Source of the DNA: Asterias rubens
Lineage: Eukaryota; Echinodermata; Asteroidea; Forcipulatida; Asteriidae
Assembly (NCBI RefSeq): GCF_902459465.1
Contig: NC_047076.1
Coordinates: 10,300,146-10,364,145 of the forward strand
Length of the DNA: 64,000 nucleotides
Direction: 5' to 3'
This document shows, in pieces, positions 10,901 through 28,554 of this stretch. The notes under the pieces were generated by a model. That model was not told the origin of the DNA, did not search any database, and was given only the letters and a program-made list of their open reading frames with translations. Position numbers and translations under genes: made by a program. The number at the start of each line of letters is the position of its first letter. Position 1 is the first letter of the stretch.

Positions 10901-13900
10901 TTCAAACACATGGAGTCATTTTGTACAGAATTGGTTTTCTAAAAGGAAACATTGATTTATATATTTTTTTTAAGTAATCATTTCAATACACATCATTTGA
11001 AGAAAAATATTAAGTTCAGCAAACATTATTTTGATGGAAGTTTGTTCTTCAATTTTTTAATTTTTTTTTATGAGTTTAAATTTGTTCATATAAATGTTGA
11101 TAATCAAGAAAGAGAAAATTGGCCTAGGGAAATTTGCATGGAAATTGTTCATCTAGAGGATACTCATCAATATGATGTTATTTATATTATAGAGTCATGT
11201 AAATAATACAGTCATGATGTCTTTCTAGAGTCCACTAATCTTTGGATACTACAACTCACACACAAGTTTGTATACACCTGCAACAGTGGAACTCCTCCCA
11301 TTGTCCATCTTTTGTGAATACTAACTTTTTTGCAACAGAGCTCCCATTGGTTTTGTACACGTTTTCCAACTGTGGACTTAAATGTGTATTTGTCTTGCGA
11401 ATTTACTTTTACTTTATGTAAACCAAATTTTTCCCCTACAGTTTTGCTTGTACGTGTGTGGTTTATGTTTAACACTAGCAGCCATCGGCCATCAGATCTC
11501 AGGAACTCTTATATCATTCATCATCGGTAAGTCTCTATCCTTACAGCTAGCTCACCAATACAAACAGGATGTTGTAGCTCTATTGGTACATTACTACAGT
11601 GGTTCCACGTTTACACTTAAAGTGTGGACTGAAAAAACAAATAGAACTAAATTAATCCAAAACAAAACTGATAGTTTGAATCTCAAATAAATTTTAGTAC
11701 ACATTTTCACAGGCTTGTTATTTAATGCATTTGTTGGGATACACCGAGTGAGAATACTGGTCTTTGACAATTACCAAACATGTAATTCTGGGGTCGATTT
11801 CACAAAGAGTTTGGACTAGTCTTACCTTAGGACTAGTCCTAGGAGATACCCAAAATGTAAGGCTAGTCCTAAGTTAAGACAAACTCGTCCTAAGTCGAGA
11901 AAAGACTAGTTTTAACTCTTTGTGAAATCCACCCAGTGCCTCATCACCATTAGATCAAAACTCAGCTAGAGGTATTTCATTATGTAAAACTACCATTATT
12001 TTGAGGATGTGATTATCCAATTCTTTATTAACCTGACAGTTGTGTACTGAGCTGACATTGTTTTTGTAACCACTTTTCATTTCCTTTATGTTTGTTATAG
12101 TTACTGGTCTTTTGCTGTGGCCAGCTTTAGAATATCACAACATCAGTGGTCGTCTTTACCAGCGTATAGAACCTATACTACAGCAGTTGGATCACAGCAT
12201 TGACAGCCCACGTAGAGAGAAAAAGCTCGGATGTAAGCACATTTTCCAAGTACACATGGACATGAATTCATTCTCTCAAGAGTGTTGCACACTTTCTCTG
12301 CTCACTTAACCTAAGAGTTAGTTCATATGATACAAGTTAATTTTGTCAGCGGTGAATGTTTTGAAAGAGTTGAGCACATGTAAACTGATGCGAATTATTT
12401 GATGCAAATAATTTATGTGACGTCAAAATTCATTCGCATGAACGGGGCTTTACTGGTAGGTTGACATTAATTTCCTGATTGTTTTGTTCCTTCCAGCCCA
12501 ACAGAGATCAGCAAGAGCTAGGGCTAATTCCAGCGATAACATCGATAGCAGTAGTGATAGTGACTTGGATGAATTCTGTCCCTCACCAGGCCCATCAGTA
12601 GATGCTGCATTAGCCCATGCTGCTACTGCAGGCAGATACACACCTAGATCATCTGGGATATTCAGTGGTCTCTCTAACATGTCGAAAGGCATGTCACTGG
12701 ATTTAAACACGGATGATGGTAAGGCTTTAAGGCTAAAATAAATATTGTTTTGGGGTGAACAAAGCAAATTTGACTGGATCAGGACTTGAACAAACCTCCA
12801 GATTAAAGTACCAGCGCTCTACCAACTGAGCTATCCAGGCCTATGTTGGTTATACCAATAAGCATCCATGAAGCACATGGGGTGACCTCTCATTCATAAA
12901 ATGGTTGTGGATGGGTTGTGGTTTGTGTAATATGATCCCATTGTGGTCTGCAGTTCGGCGGCGCACAAGGCTCCCACTCCCACACAGGGGAGGTAATTGA
13001 TACATTGTGTTACTTCTGAAGTGTCTGTGGGAGACCGCCTGGGCCTAAAGTGTTTGATGGTATTTTTTTCAATTGGGGAATCTTGGGGTTGGTTCTTGGA
13101 CTTTATAAATTTTTTTTAAACAGCCCGTTGTGGTTGCAAGACTTCTCAATTAGGGAAGACATCGTGATACTTCATCAAAACCACGATATGCCGATAATTC
13201 GATTAATAAAAATCAAGACGATATGGTAATCGTTTAAGAAATGGTATCACGATTTTCGATTATATCGAGATATCGCCCAAGCTTACTGTCAAGTAGCCAG
13301 GGAGCATGTCAAAATTTATGATACAACCTGGGAAGCAGCAGCCAGGGATCGTATTAAGGGGATGCGACTTTATTTTTAAAGTACCAATCTGAGCTTGAAC
13401 TTTTAGATTGTCTACCGTTATATATTTTAGATACAACAAAATACTGGAATGTAAGAGGCTCGAACACTGAAATCTATGTATTGGATTCCAGTTTGACTTT
13501 GACTAAACATGAAAAATTTACTCTGAAACTTACAGAATTTACGGACACTGAGCCTGCAAGCTACATGGGTGGTCTTTCACAAGTGCCGTCCTTTGACAAC
13601 ACAGCCTTTGATCAGAGTGCTGATGAACTTGAAATAGATCTACCTTATGATAATGAACCACCAGCTCCTTCAAAATCAAGTGTAGAAGAGGAGAACCTAA
13701 CACCAGAGTCCTCCGAGTCCATCAAGTTTGATCCCACGCATTTCCGAGAGTCCAGTGAAATTGACAACGAGGAGCTCCTGGTGGGTGATTTAGAGTTCCC
13801 TGATGTTGAAGGCAGCTCTAGTGGACAGAGCTTAGAGGCAGACAAGCCATCCCCTGTGTCTCTTCCACCTGCAGCTGCCATGCTACTTTCTCATACAGTA

Positions 13901-14221
13901 AAGTCTCTAATGACAGATGCCCTGACCAAGCTTCAAGAGTTTGGGTCTCAGGATGACGTCTCGTCAGCTTCAGAACCATCTCAAGAGTCACAACAGCAGC
14001 AAAGACAAGCATCTCATTACGCCTCAGGTACCAAGTCAGCTAAACGACCAAAACTTGTCACTATGGATTCTGATAGTGCCGAGTTTGAAATATTGGACAG
14101 GGAAGAATTGGAAGAAGGGAAGGTGTCCGGGGAGGAGAAAAAAGATGAAGGAAAGACTAGAAGTAAAAGTGGTTATGGTATTGGCTTTCTTACATCTTGG
14201 CTCAGTGGTAAAAAGGAATAA
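7957..14221 (+). CDS. RETREG: Reticulophagy regulator, RETREG/FAM134 family (ER-phagy receptor)
   Basis: Eight coding exons join in phase to 572 aa: 7957-8183, 9421-9527, 10056-10083 (a 28 bp microexon), 10748-10874, 11442-11526, 12101-12232, 12497-12718, 13431-14221. Exon 1 has S-V-Q-S-L-L-V-W-E-K-P-V-R, the start of the reticulon-homology region. Exon 2 closes the first membrane hairpin with V-W-P-E-I-R. Exon 4 carries G-W-T-P-V-H-P and L-P-E-L-C. Exons 5-6 hold the second hairpin and L-L-L-W-P-A-L-E-Y-H. The acidic tail ends near residue 528 in F-E-I-L after S-D-S-A-E, the LC3-interacting region that tethers ER fragments to autophagosomes in this family. The start is the first ATG after an in-frame AT-rich leader. 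Vertebrates have three paralogues; which one this matches is not decided here. Confidence 0.93.
8598..8729 (+). mobile_element. 132 bp palindromic MITE, copy 2, 8 bp target duplication
   Basis: Same family as 4761-4892, with GGATAACTTTCTG and GGAAACTTTTCC ends. It is flanked by TTGACCAA at 8590-8597 and 8730-8737. It sits in RETREG intron 1. Confidence 0.9.
9300..9376 (-). repeat. tRNA-like SINE fragment
   Basis: Contains GGGGTTCGAACCGGGGTCC, a B-box/T-arm-like word, next to weakly A-box-like sequence. It cannot be folded into a full cloverleaf. It lies 45 bp before RETREG exon 2. Confidence 0.4.
10158..10521 (+). mobile_element. 364 bp TTAA-flanked palindromic element (AGCCATT family)
   Basis: The ends are AGCCATTATACACTTTCGG and its reverse complement, each flanked by TTAA (10154-10157, 10522-10525). 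A related copy lies at 54713-55078 and an inverted one at 17304-17627. Frames beginning M-T-R-R-N are by-products. It sits in RETREG intron 3. The TTAA duplication is typical of piggyBac- or Kolobok-type movement. Confidence 0.85.
11790..11935. mobile_element. Palindromic 'TTTCACAAAGAGTT' element
   Basis: Starts GGGGTCGATTTCACAAAGAG and ends CTCTTTGTGAAATCCACCC, with ACTAGTC/GACTAGT words inside. Same family as 1572-1738 and 24663-24990. It sits in RETREG intron 5. Confidence 0.75.
12778..12846 (-). repeat. tRNA-Lys-like SINE head or tRNA pseudogene
   Basis: On the minus strand, GGATAGCTCAGTTGGTAGAG is a strong A box and GGTTTGTTCAAGTCC a B box. Acceptor and T-stem pairing is poor and the surroundings are intronic, so a functional tRNA is unlikely. 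It lies in RETREG intron 7. Confidence 0.6.
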
Positions 14222-16228
14222 AGATCCTGTTTTTATTTTGTATTTATCTGAATATCACTTGGCATTTTGAAGTCAGCTTTGATAATTTAGATAACTTGAG
14301 GAATAATGATTTCACTTGTACTGGTTTTTAAGATTGTTAATGAATCCGCATGTGAAATCTCTTTCATGCAGAAAGAATCCCTCAACCCCCCTCCCCCCCA
14401 AAAAAAGAAAAACAAAATGCTAATAATTATAATAGAAAAAATTATATGTACAGTATACATGTATAGATGAAACAATATGGTACATCAGTAGCATTGGAAA
14501 CAAATATACTTTGGAATTGCTACCCCAAACTCAATTGACAGGAATGTACATACAGGTAATATGTTATCCCAGTGAGTTGAATAACTAGTATTGACTAATT
14601 ATTCATCATTATATCATAAGTTGCCATTATGCGCTTCAAACCAACAAATCATGTATTGACACTCTCATTGTACATTTTATAAAGATTAATTATCTGATGA
14701 ACTTGTAATACTATAGGTTGAGGTATTTTCAAACTTGATATTACTGTAAATTTGAATTAGAAGTAATTTTACAAGAATGGCGTTGCTTGTTTAACACATA
14801 TTTTATTTTGTACAAATTGTTTTATTATTTTTATTTATTATTAGAAGAAAAAAATCCTATGTTTTATATTATTATACTTCAATGTTTGGACTAACTGATG
14901 TATTTATGAAACTGTTTTTAAAAAGTATCAAATGAAATCACTCCAAAGTGCTGCCAAAAAAGTTGTCCGCTGGTTCAGGGAAATTTGTTGTGACAAAAAT
15001 TGTTAAGCGGTTTTGGTATTTAAAACTTGTTTAACTCCTTTCTCAAAAACTACAGCACCTCAGCCAGTAATATTTTAAGCGAAGCTTTCTATCATTATGA
15101 TGTTCAAACTGTGTATGTTTTTGATGTGAAAATTGTGTTTTGTGTTACAATAAGTACCCAAACCCTTTAAACCTGATCTAAGCTCGTCATGAAATCAACC
15201 CCAGTTCTGGGGTCATTGCAAGGGTCGTTATAAGTTTTGCCAATTCAAAATCAAAGATCAAATCTTAGAAACATAGAATCCAGAATGTTGGCTGCTCTAT
15301 ATTCCGCCAACCCTATGTTTAAAAAAAAAACCTGAAGATTTACATGCTACGGGGCGTTGAAACATAGGTATGTCGGAGTAACCGTCCAGAATCATTGTCC
15401 GATATATTACTGTTGTAGATGAAGCTTTACACAACTTTAATCCCATTCCTAACCACCTCACATTCAATGAGACTCTTTCCCTTATAAACAACTCCTGTAG
15501 TTTTGTACTTCTGAAGGCAAGCACATGCATGTTCAATTGTTGATTAAAGATTAGTTTAACTAACTTTGTTTTTTTCTAACCAAGATAACCTTATTTGGAA
15601 ACAAGTTATTACTTTTGAGGCAATGTGAAGATTGACTCGCCTGAAACGTTGGGTATTATCTAAATATTATATTAGAAGCCGATATAAGTGTTGAAATATT
15701 TATGTTGCGTTACATTTTGTGCATCTGTGAATCTGTTGTCTACAAATGATTGGTCCTGGAGTATCACGATTATATTAGGCCATTTTCAAGTTTGAATAAT
15801 GTCTGGTACGACTTGCTTAGTCACAATGTACCGCTTACATTATTTGAATTCCTCAGATCATTATTTGAATTTCTCAGAGACAGATTGGCAGCCATGTCAA
15901 ATGGTTCTGGCAAGCATTCTGCAAAACAACCTCCAGATGAGCTAACCTTGGTACCAATTACATCCATTCAGAATTGTGTATGGGTGTTCAACTGTCTCTC
16001 GTAAAACCTTGACCCTGATCATGTGACTGTCACGACAGTCTGTGGAATTCAAATTTAAGTGCTAAATTGTCCCCCTCCTCTTCCCCCACATTAGCGCTGC
16101 CTGTCAAGCAGCTTCTTATGGAGTACATGTAGTTGCCATTCTATGCCCCTACCTTTGAGTAACACAGACAAAAAAAAGAAGAAACAATTGACACCTATGT
16201 TTCGCTTCCCTCAAGATCAAACTGTTGA
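14222..16228. other. RETREG 3' flank and intergenic stretch
   Basis: AT-rich and without exon-like homology. The first part is presumably the RETREG 3' UTR; no clear AATAAA signal was found near it. Two tandem TTATTTGAATT words occur around 15840-15880. Other open frames here show no motif. Confidence 0.5.
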
Positions 16229-16234
16229 TTTATT
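16229..16234 (-). terminator. Candidate polyadenylation signal for RPL37A
   Basis: TTTATT on the plus strand, i.e. AATAAA on the minus strand, about 210 bp past the RPL37A stop codon. Position and motif only. Confidence 0.4.
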
Positions 16235-16441
16235 TCTTACAAATTTACAACCAACTGATTTTTGCTGAACTTGACAATGAGTCTGGTTGACCTTAAGGGT
16301 TGCGCTGTGAACCACGTACAAATGGTTGGCCAGGCAGAGGTTGTTGAACAACATGATGGTAGATCATCGGCTGTGAATCCCACATGAAAACTGCGTTGAG
16401 AATAATCCAGTTTATAAGTCCAATATTATTTATAACAAAGT

Positions 16442-21747
<5,306 letters not shown>

Positions 21748-22967
21748 TTTTAATAACGAACCAAGATGGCAGAGAACGAAAGGATGATGGGTAATAATGT
21801 CATAGGTTAAGTGTAAGAAAAAAGATCCCTAACACATAATGGAGGATTCTGTGCTGTTGAAAAGTTCATCATTTTCTACTCTATGTAACTATGTATAACT
21901 ATGTAAGGATCCATATACTAGATTTTTTGTGTGGATTATTTAACATTCACTGAAAATGTTTCAAATCAAGATTATTTTGTACTAATTTTGGCTTTTAAAT
22001 TTATAATTGGGTCTATACATTTAAAGAAGGGGTGTTAAAACGTGATTCTTCGTGATGCGTGTGTGTGTACCTGCTGTGTGTGCACTGTGCGGATCCTGCC
22101 AACTTGAGTGTTACAGTTGGGACGGCTAACCAACTAGTCTTGTCTCGTGCTAATTTATCACAATTTTCCCAACGTGGAGGGCGCTATCACTCATGAACAG
22201 CAAGCAGCACAGACCTTATCGCAAATACCAATGCGCAAGCGCAGACTGTTGAATGAGGTGCATTGTGGGATATATATGGATCAAATTTGGATACCAGCAA
22301 GACCACAATGCACCTAATTCCAAGCTTTACGCGCGCGCTCCTATGAGGGGCCGTTTATGACTAAATGAGCAAACCCATATATATATAGGAGCAAACCCAT
22401 ATATAAGAGCAAACCCATATATAAAGGAGCAAACCCGTATATAGGAGCAAAACCAATAAGAGCAAACCAATATATTTAAGAGCAAAATAATAAATATATA
22501 ATGATCAAAACAAATATATAGAAGACCACCGAAAATATACAAAGGATCAACGGCAAATATATATAAAGGACCAAAAACCTCAAATATAAATGACAAACAC
22601 AAATATATTTAACAGCGCCCTCTATATTGGACGTAGTTTCATATATATAAGACATGTGCACCCATATACAAGACATAAAGTCTCATACAAAGGACGTCAA
22701 CAGCCGTCAAAGGTTAAAATCGGGAACGAAAATCACCGAGCCGTAAATTCAGCCTTTGTTTGGCACTTGGTAATCATTGCGCACGTTTCGCTGGGAAAGG
22801 GAGACGAGGGTGACCGACGCGTCGCGAAGGCGTGACTGACCGACGCTAGCACTCGGGCTAGCTGGAAATGGGCAGCCGATCCGATCTGATCAGTGTGCAT
22901 GCTGCACGTACACCGACAGCGATTCCTCTCTTCAATTCTATCTCCATGATACTATAGTGTAAAAACA

Positions 22968-23430
22968 AATTAGGAAAATTGTTCACAATCAAAAACTATA
23001 AATCAACTATCCAACCTTTTTACACCGTGTGTTCGAAATATTAAAAGTTTTGGTTTTACGCTGTGAGGTAATCTTCAAATTTTCTGAAACAGCACTTTAA
23101 AGGAAGAAGAAGAGAGATAGTCCGCCATTTACTTTGCTAATGTATGGACGACATTGGAGCAACGTCATATGTTTTCTTTACTTTCATTGGTTCTTATTCT
23201 TATTCTTTATTTGGCCATTAAACAATTACAAATACAAGTAGACAGTATGTCAAATAGATAATATAAGTACATGTACAAAAGTAAAGCAAGAACAGTAAGG
23301 GCACAGGAAATTTTATAAACAACCCTAATATGATGGCCAGGATCAACAGGTATTTGATTGAATATTCAGAAGCTAGTATGCCGTGCAAAATAAATAAAAA
23401 ATCTCATTCAATTATTAAACAAATTAATTA
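22968..23430 (-). mobile_element. Copy D (partial) of the ~1 kb repeat in the foldback loop
   Basis: GTTCACAATCAAAAACTA and GACGACATTGGAGCAACGTC match the end of copy B. It is interrupted at about 23192-23350 by an unrelated AT-rich segment with TTATTCTTTATTTGG, possibly a LINE 3' end. Confidence 0.65.
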
Positions 23431-23779
23431 CAATTAAAGTCACGCCGTCGCGACGTGTCGGTTCCCCTCTCCCTTTCCCATTCCCAGCGAAACGTGCGCA
23501 ATGATTACCAAGTGCCAGACAAAGGCTGAATTTACGGCTCGGTGATTTTCGTTCCCGATTTTAACCTTTGACAGCCGTTGACGTCCTTTGTATGAGACTT
23601 TTATGTCTTTTATATAATATGGGTGCACATGTCTTATAATATGAAACTACGTCCAATATAGAGGGCGATGTTAAATATTATTTGTGGTTGCCTTTTATTT
23701 GAGTTTGTGATCCTTTATATTTATTTTTGCATCGATTATATATTTGCCGTTGATCTTTCGGTGGTCTTTTATATATATT

Positions 23780-24165
23780 GTTTGCTCCTATATATATATG
23801 GTTTTGCTCTTATATACTTATATATATGGTTTTGCTCTTATATATTTGGTTTTGCTCCTATATATATATGGGTTTGCTCATATATATATGGTTTTGCTTC
23901 TATATATATGGTTTTGCTCTTATATATATGGTTTTGCTCTTATAATATGGTTTTGCTCCTATATATTTGGTTTTGCTCCTATATATATATATGGGTTTGC
24001 TCTTATATATATGGTTTTGCTCTTATATATTTGGTTTTGCTCCTATATATATGGGTTTGCTCATATATATATGGTTTTGCTTCTACATATATGGTTTTGC
24101 TCTTATATACATGGTTTTGCTCTTATAATATGGTTTTGCTCCTATATATATGGGTTTGCTCATTT
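23780..24165. repeat. TATA-rich minisatellite, expanded right-arm version
   Basis: Roughly 17-19 units of about 20 bp built on GGTTTTGCTC plus a TATATATA run of variable length. The inverted left-arm version at about 22370-22500 has only five to seven units. Confidence 0.85.
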
Positions 24166-24662
24166 AGTCATAAACGGCCCCTCATACGCCCCGGTATTTG
24201 CGAAAAGGTCTACGTTGAGCGGTCGTGTCGTGAGAGCGGTTCGTGAATTATAGCGCCCTTTACGTTGGAAAAATTGTGACAACTCAACACAAGAAGGTCT
24301 TCCATGTGGAAGACTAGTTGGTTACAGATCTCTGGACCCAACTATAGTTGGGCCGTCCCGACTGAAAATTGCGATGAATCAATAATTATTGCACAACAGA
24401 TGATTAGACATGACATGCACCACGTATGAAAATCAAGGCGACCTTAGCAGCGGAAAGTGTGAATTTGTTCAGCAATTTGACTAGTTTAGGACATTCCTAG
24501 GAAGCCCCTAAGCCGTGTATTGCATTGCCTACTTCGATACATCTTTTGGAACGAGGTAATACTAAATATAATCATATATTTATTCGGGTTTTTACTATTA
24601 AACTAAATAAAATGTTAATTTATGAGTTAATACCAAGATTTGTCTTTTCCACTTTCTGGATC

Positions 24663-24990
24663 TGGGGTCTATTTCACAAAGAGTTAAGACTCGTCTTTAC
24701 TCTTATCTCGAGTTAGGACGAGTATTCTCGTCCTAACTTAGGATTAATCTAACTCTAAGGTCTGCAGGATAACTTTCCGTATGGCGCCACCACTTTTTCA
24801 CTCATTTTTACAAAAAGGGATATATCAATCAGGTAAATTAGATACTATATTATTTTATTTCGAATGAAAAAGTGGTGGCGCCATACGGAAACTTTTCCGG
24901 TCTGCATGCTACAGTGCAGGGTTGGGACTTGGCCTAAGTCCTAAGATTAGTCTTAAGTTATTAGGAAGAGTTTTGTGAAATCGACGGCTG
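24663..24990. mobile_element. 'TTTCACAAAGAGTT' palindromic element split by a 132 bp MITE
   Basis: Starts GGGGTCTATTTCACAAAGAG and ends AGAGTTTTGTGAAATCGACG. The middle is interrupted by the element at 24767-24898, which is therefore the younger insertion. Confidence 0.8.
24767..24898 (+). mobile_element. 132 bp palindromic MITE, copy 3, 8 bp target duplication
   Basis: Same ends as copy 1 and almost the same sequence. It is flanked by GGTCTGCA at 24759-24766 and 24899-24906. Confidence 0.92.
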
Positions 24991-25035
24991 GATCGATACT
25001 GCTGCAATCAATCTCCCAAGGGATGTGTAGGTTGC

Positions 25036-28000
25036 CGGTCCTACTAATAAAAGCTGACATCTCGCCGACAACGCCGACAACTCGCCGCCAACAAGTTGCA
25101 GACACAAAAACAGCAAACTAACCAACAGTTTATTAAAACAATATGCACTTTTTTATATTAACATAAATACAACGGCTTTACTTCACGAAAAGTCATAGTT
25201 TTTTACCGGAAAAAAAGCGAACTTCCGCGGAGCGCCGTTGGACGCCATCTTGGCCAACAACCCGTGTTGCGACCATTCCATTATGATACAGGGGTGACAC
25301 AAGATCGGGGTGGGGGGGGGGGACCAGTGCGCGGACGGGTGAGGTTGGCATTGGACCGGTTTTATGGTAACTAGATTTATCATCGCCTCATTCGTGACAT
25401 GATTAAGATAGGGATGTTGATGTTTATTATTAACAATAAAAAAAACTTAGCCTGCATCCAGTATGTGAAATTTATTTTATTAATTTTACATCCAATTTGT
25501 GAAATTTATGTTATTAATGTTATCAATTTCTCAGAGTCACAGAAAAATTATAGGAGACAAGAAAATTGCATGTGAAAGAGCAGCATAAAAACGGTAAACT
25601 TTATGATTACTGCTGATCTTCCGATAAAACTTCTGAAATACTTCAACTAACAGAGAAATATCCATCTTTTTAACAAAAAAAATACATAAAAATAAAATAA
25701 ATAATGATGCTCGGTAAGGTAGACCACGTTGTTGAAAATTGCATGCACGTTTCCCAGCACAAGTAATTCAATATTTTTTTAACGTGAAAACATTCTTGTT
25801 GGTTTTACATATTTCACACAATGGAGGTATTAACACTTTTAAAATTATTTTAGGATATTACCATTCGACGTATGTTTTGTCAACCCACATTGGTGTGTAT
25901 TTTTCCGTTCCCTCACGGACCAAATACAACCTATGTCCTCCTATATTTACTCAACTCACATTTCTTAAAAAGAACTCGCTATTGGCAGACTTCATCAGCT
26001 TTCCAGAAATGAATACCACAAGTCATGCACTAATTAATACCTTGTGGTTCCTAGTTTAATTTTAAAAAGTGAGGGACGGCAGTCACATAACCCCAAAACT
26101 TATATTAACGGGTCTTATAATAGTTGTAAAAATATCCAGCTTATACCTTTTTTTGCTATAATCTTGTTACTGTGACGTCCGTTCCTATAACTACTGACAA
26201 ATATTTGATACAACTTTCAAGTTTGAACCCAATAATTAATATAAAAATGTAAAGAACATATATTTCCAATTCATTGATGTCCGTTCCTCACGCATAAAGA
26301 AAGCCGTTTTAAAATCATTTGAAACTTAGCATTGGTGGAAATACGATATGCAAAGGTTTTCATGTAATGACTATAATAAATCTTATTTTAACTATGACTT
26401 GGATGACGCTTAAGACTTCAACCAGCTCAAATTAATATAAAACACTTCGAAATTTGAACATGAAGAAATCAGCGGGCCATTGACAGCTGTCAGAGTGGCA
26501 TCAACATCATCTGTCCCGTCAATCATGATTAACTATAGGAGCTCATTGAAGCACTTTGATTGGCCGAAACCACTTTAGTGAACAAACTACGCCGTGTGAC
26601 CATGAAGCCGACGTCAATCACTGCCCTTGAATAATTAAGATTCTTTCCCCAGGATAGCTATTGATGATCTAAAGAAAACCTAATCGATAGCAATAAGCCA
26701 ACAGTGCTCTTTCGCCCGGTGCAAAACAAAAAGTTTGTCTATAGGCCTAATTCTGTTTTAAATAATGGTAAACAAAATTTCTTAAAACCAAACTTTGTTA
26801 TACAAATTCACCACGGTTTCAGATTAATTTATAAGTACACTGTATTCTTCATCGTTCTGTGCTTGCATTCGGGCGGTTCCAATATGATATGTTGTGTAGA
26901 TTACTTCTCAAGTTGGCTAAATCAGAAATGCCAAAACTGTTTCTTTTTCTCACTAGACATGCCACGGGTCCTTGTGCATTGTCTTCAGCATTGAATGCTG
27001 TCAAAGAAAATAAATATTAACAATATTAACTATTTTATTTCAATCATTGCTAACTTATATGTACTACTATGTTTAAGGTTACTTCTCGAATTGTATTTAA
27101 ATCTAATTCTGTGTGGAGTGAATTAATGAAAAAATCTAATTCCATAAACTTTTTCATTTCAATTGTTGCCAACTTAGTTCTCGAAGTGGATTCATCTATC
27201 CTTTTATTTCACTTAGTTAACTTGTATATACTACGGGTATAATTTTTAAGATTACTTCTCAAATTGGCTAAATCTAATTGTTGAATTTGATACGCTCCAT
27301 GTAACTAATTTGCTTCTATTTTTGATTAGAAAAAAAAGATATTAAATTATAATAAAACAATTACAAAATTAATTTGAGTGGATTTTCAAGTGTATCTTGT
27401 ATGTGCCCCCACCCCCACCAGCTTTGAAAGCCCTAAATCAAATAGCCGACGAATAAACAAAATAGTTTTAATACTATTAAAATAGTCTATAAACAACAAG
27501 GATCTCACCTGTTGGTAACTCTTTCCACAATTGTGAAAGCCCTTGAAATAAATCAAACAAAAATAGGTAATGTAAGTAATAAATAATCTTCAAATAAATC
27601 AACTGGGAAACAAGATTGGATTCTCCATCCACCCCATAGGCCATAGTCTTGTTTTGTTATCTAGTCATGTAAAACTGACAGTGCGAGACAGAAGCACTTT
27701 CTCAAGTTTTTGTCTTACCATAACAAGCACTCAGCTGGAAATGCCAAACTATTGAATGCTGTCAAATCAAGTGGTAAAAAAGTAATATTTATTTAAACAA
27801 TTTAAAAAAGTAAAATAAAAATGTAAAAATATTAATAGAATCTTTAAATAACTCAACTGAGAAACAAATTGCATTCTCCACCTGGCCCACAAGTCTTATC
27901 CAGTTTAATTAAGGTATTTTCAAATCTTATCCCCCCCCCCAAATAAAAAAAATAAAAAAAAATAGATATAAAATATATAATAAAAAATAGATAGATGCAC

Positions 28001-28490
28001 AGTTATGTTAAAGAAAAAAATATTCTGCACTGTTCTAGCTAGTCTAGGACTCTAGGGGATTAAATTAAACATTTAACTAATCAAGAATTTATGTATCAAA
28101 AATTGTCAGGTACTTACAAATCCACACACACTTACACACAACAATGTGCCATCTCTGAACTGCTGCGTGCACACACAGTGTGGTTTTCACAGGACGCCCG
28201 CCCTGTTGTTATGGAAGTGCTAATTCATCTCACCCCTGTATCATAATGGAATGGTCGCAACACGGGTTGGAGGCCAAGATGGCGTCCAACCGCGCTCTGC
28301 GTAAGTTTGTTTTTTTTCCGGGTAAAAAACTACGACTTTTCGTGAAGTAAAGCCGTTGTATTTATGTTAATATAAAATAGTGCACATTGTTTTAATAAAC
28401 CGTTGGTTAGTTTGCTGTTGGCGGCGAGTTGTCGACGCTCTGGACGAGTTGTCGGCGTTGTCGGCGAGTTGTCGGCTTTTAGTAGGACCC
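25036..28490. mobile_element. 3,455 bp element with ~265 bp inverted ends and 8 bp target duplication
   Basis: The flanks are TAGGTTGC at 25028-25035 and 28491-28498. The termini are CGGTCCTACTAATAAAAGC and GCTTTTAGTAGGACCC. The arms (25036-25297 and about 28224-28490) share CGGCGAGTTGTCGGC-type subterminal words, a GTGAAGTAAAGCCGTTG block and GGCCAAGATGGCGTCCAAC. The ~2.9 kb interior is AT-rich and has no transposase-like frame, so it is non-autonomous. An 8 bp duplication fits hAT, P or Merlin transposases. The two arms differ by small indels. Confidence 0.9.
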
Positions 28491-28554
28491 TAGGTTGCAG
28501 GTGTGTGGTGCATGGGACTCTAATTTTTATAATGCGCTCTACGTCACTCAGTTC

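Larger units (their letters stand above)
22105..24365. mobile_element. 2.3 kb foldback element with tandem-repeat arms
   Basis: Two long inverted arms (about 22105-22835 and 23444-24365) surround a loop of about 600 bp. The outer arm parts pair through CAATTTTCCCAACGT, GCAAATACC and TGAGGGGCCG. The middle of each arm is a TATA-rich minisatellite of GAGCAAAACCATATATA units. The inner parts share GGGAACGAAAATCACCGAGC. The left arm carries an extra ~110 bp near 22230-22335 and the right arm has many more minisatellite units. The layout resembles Drosophila FB elements. No transposase frame; Tyr/Ile/Leu-rich frames are repeat translations. Confidence 0.85.

Noticed and set aside
12778-12846. Functional tRNA gene
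   Set aside because: A and B boxes are good but acceptor and T stems do not pair, and it lies in an intron as SINE heads do.
22327-24253. Frames of 66-192 aa rich in Tyr, Ile, Leu, Phe and Cys that look like membrane proteins
   Set aside because: They are translations of the TATA-rich minisatellite in the foldback arms, with the same frame pattern recurring on both strands.
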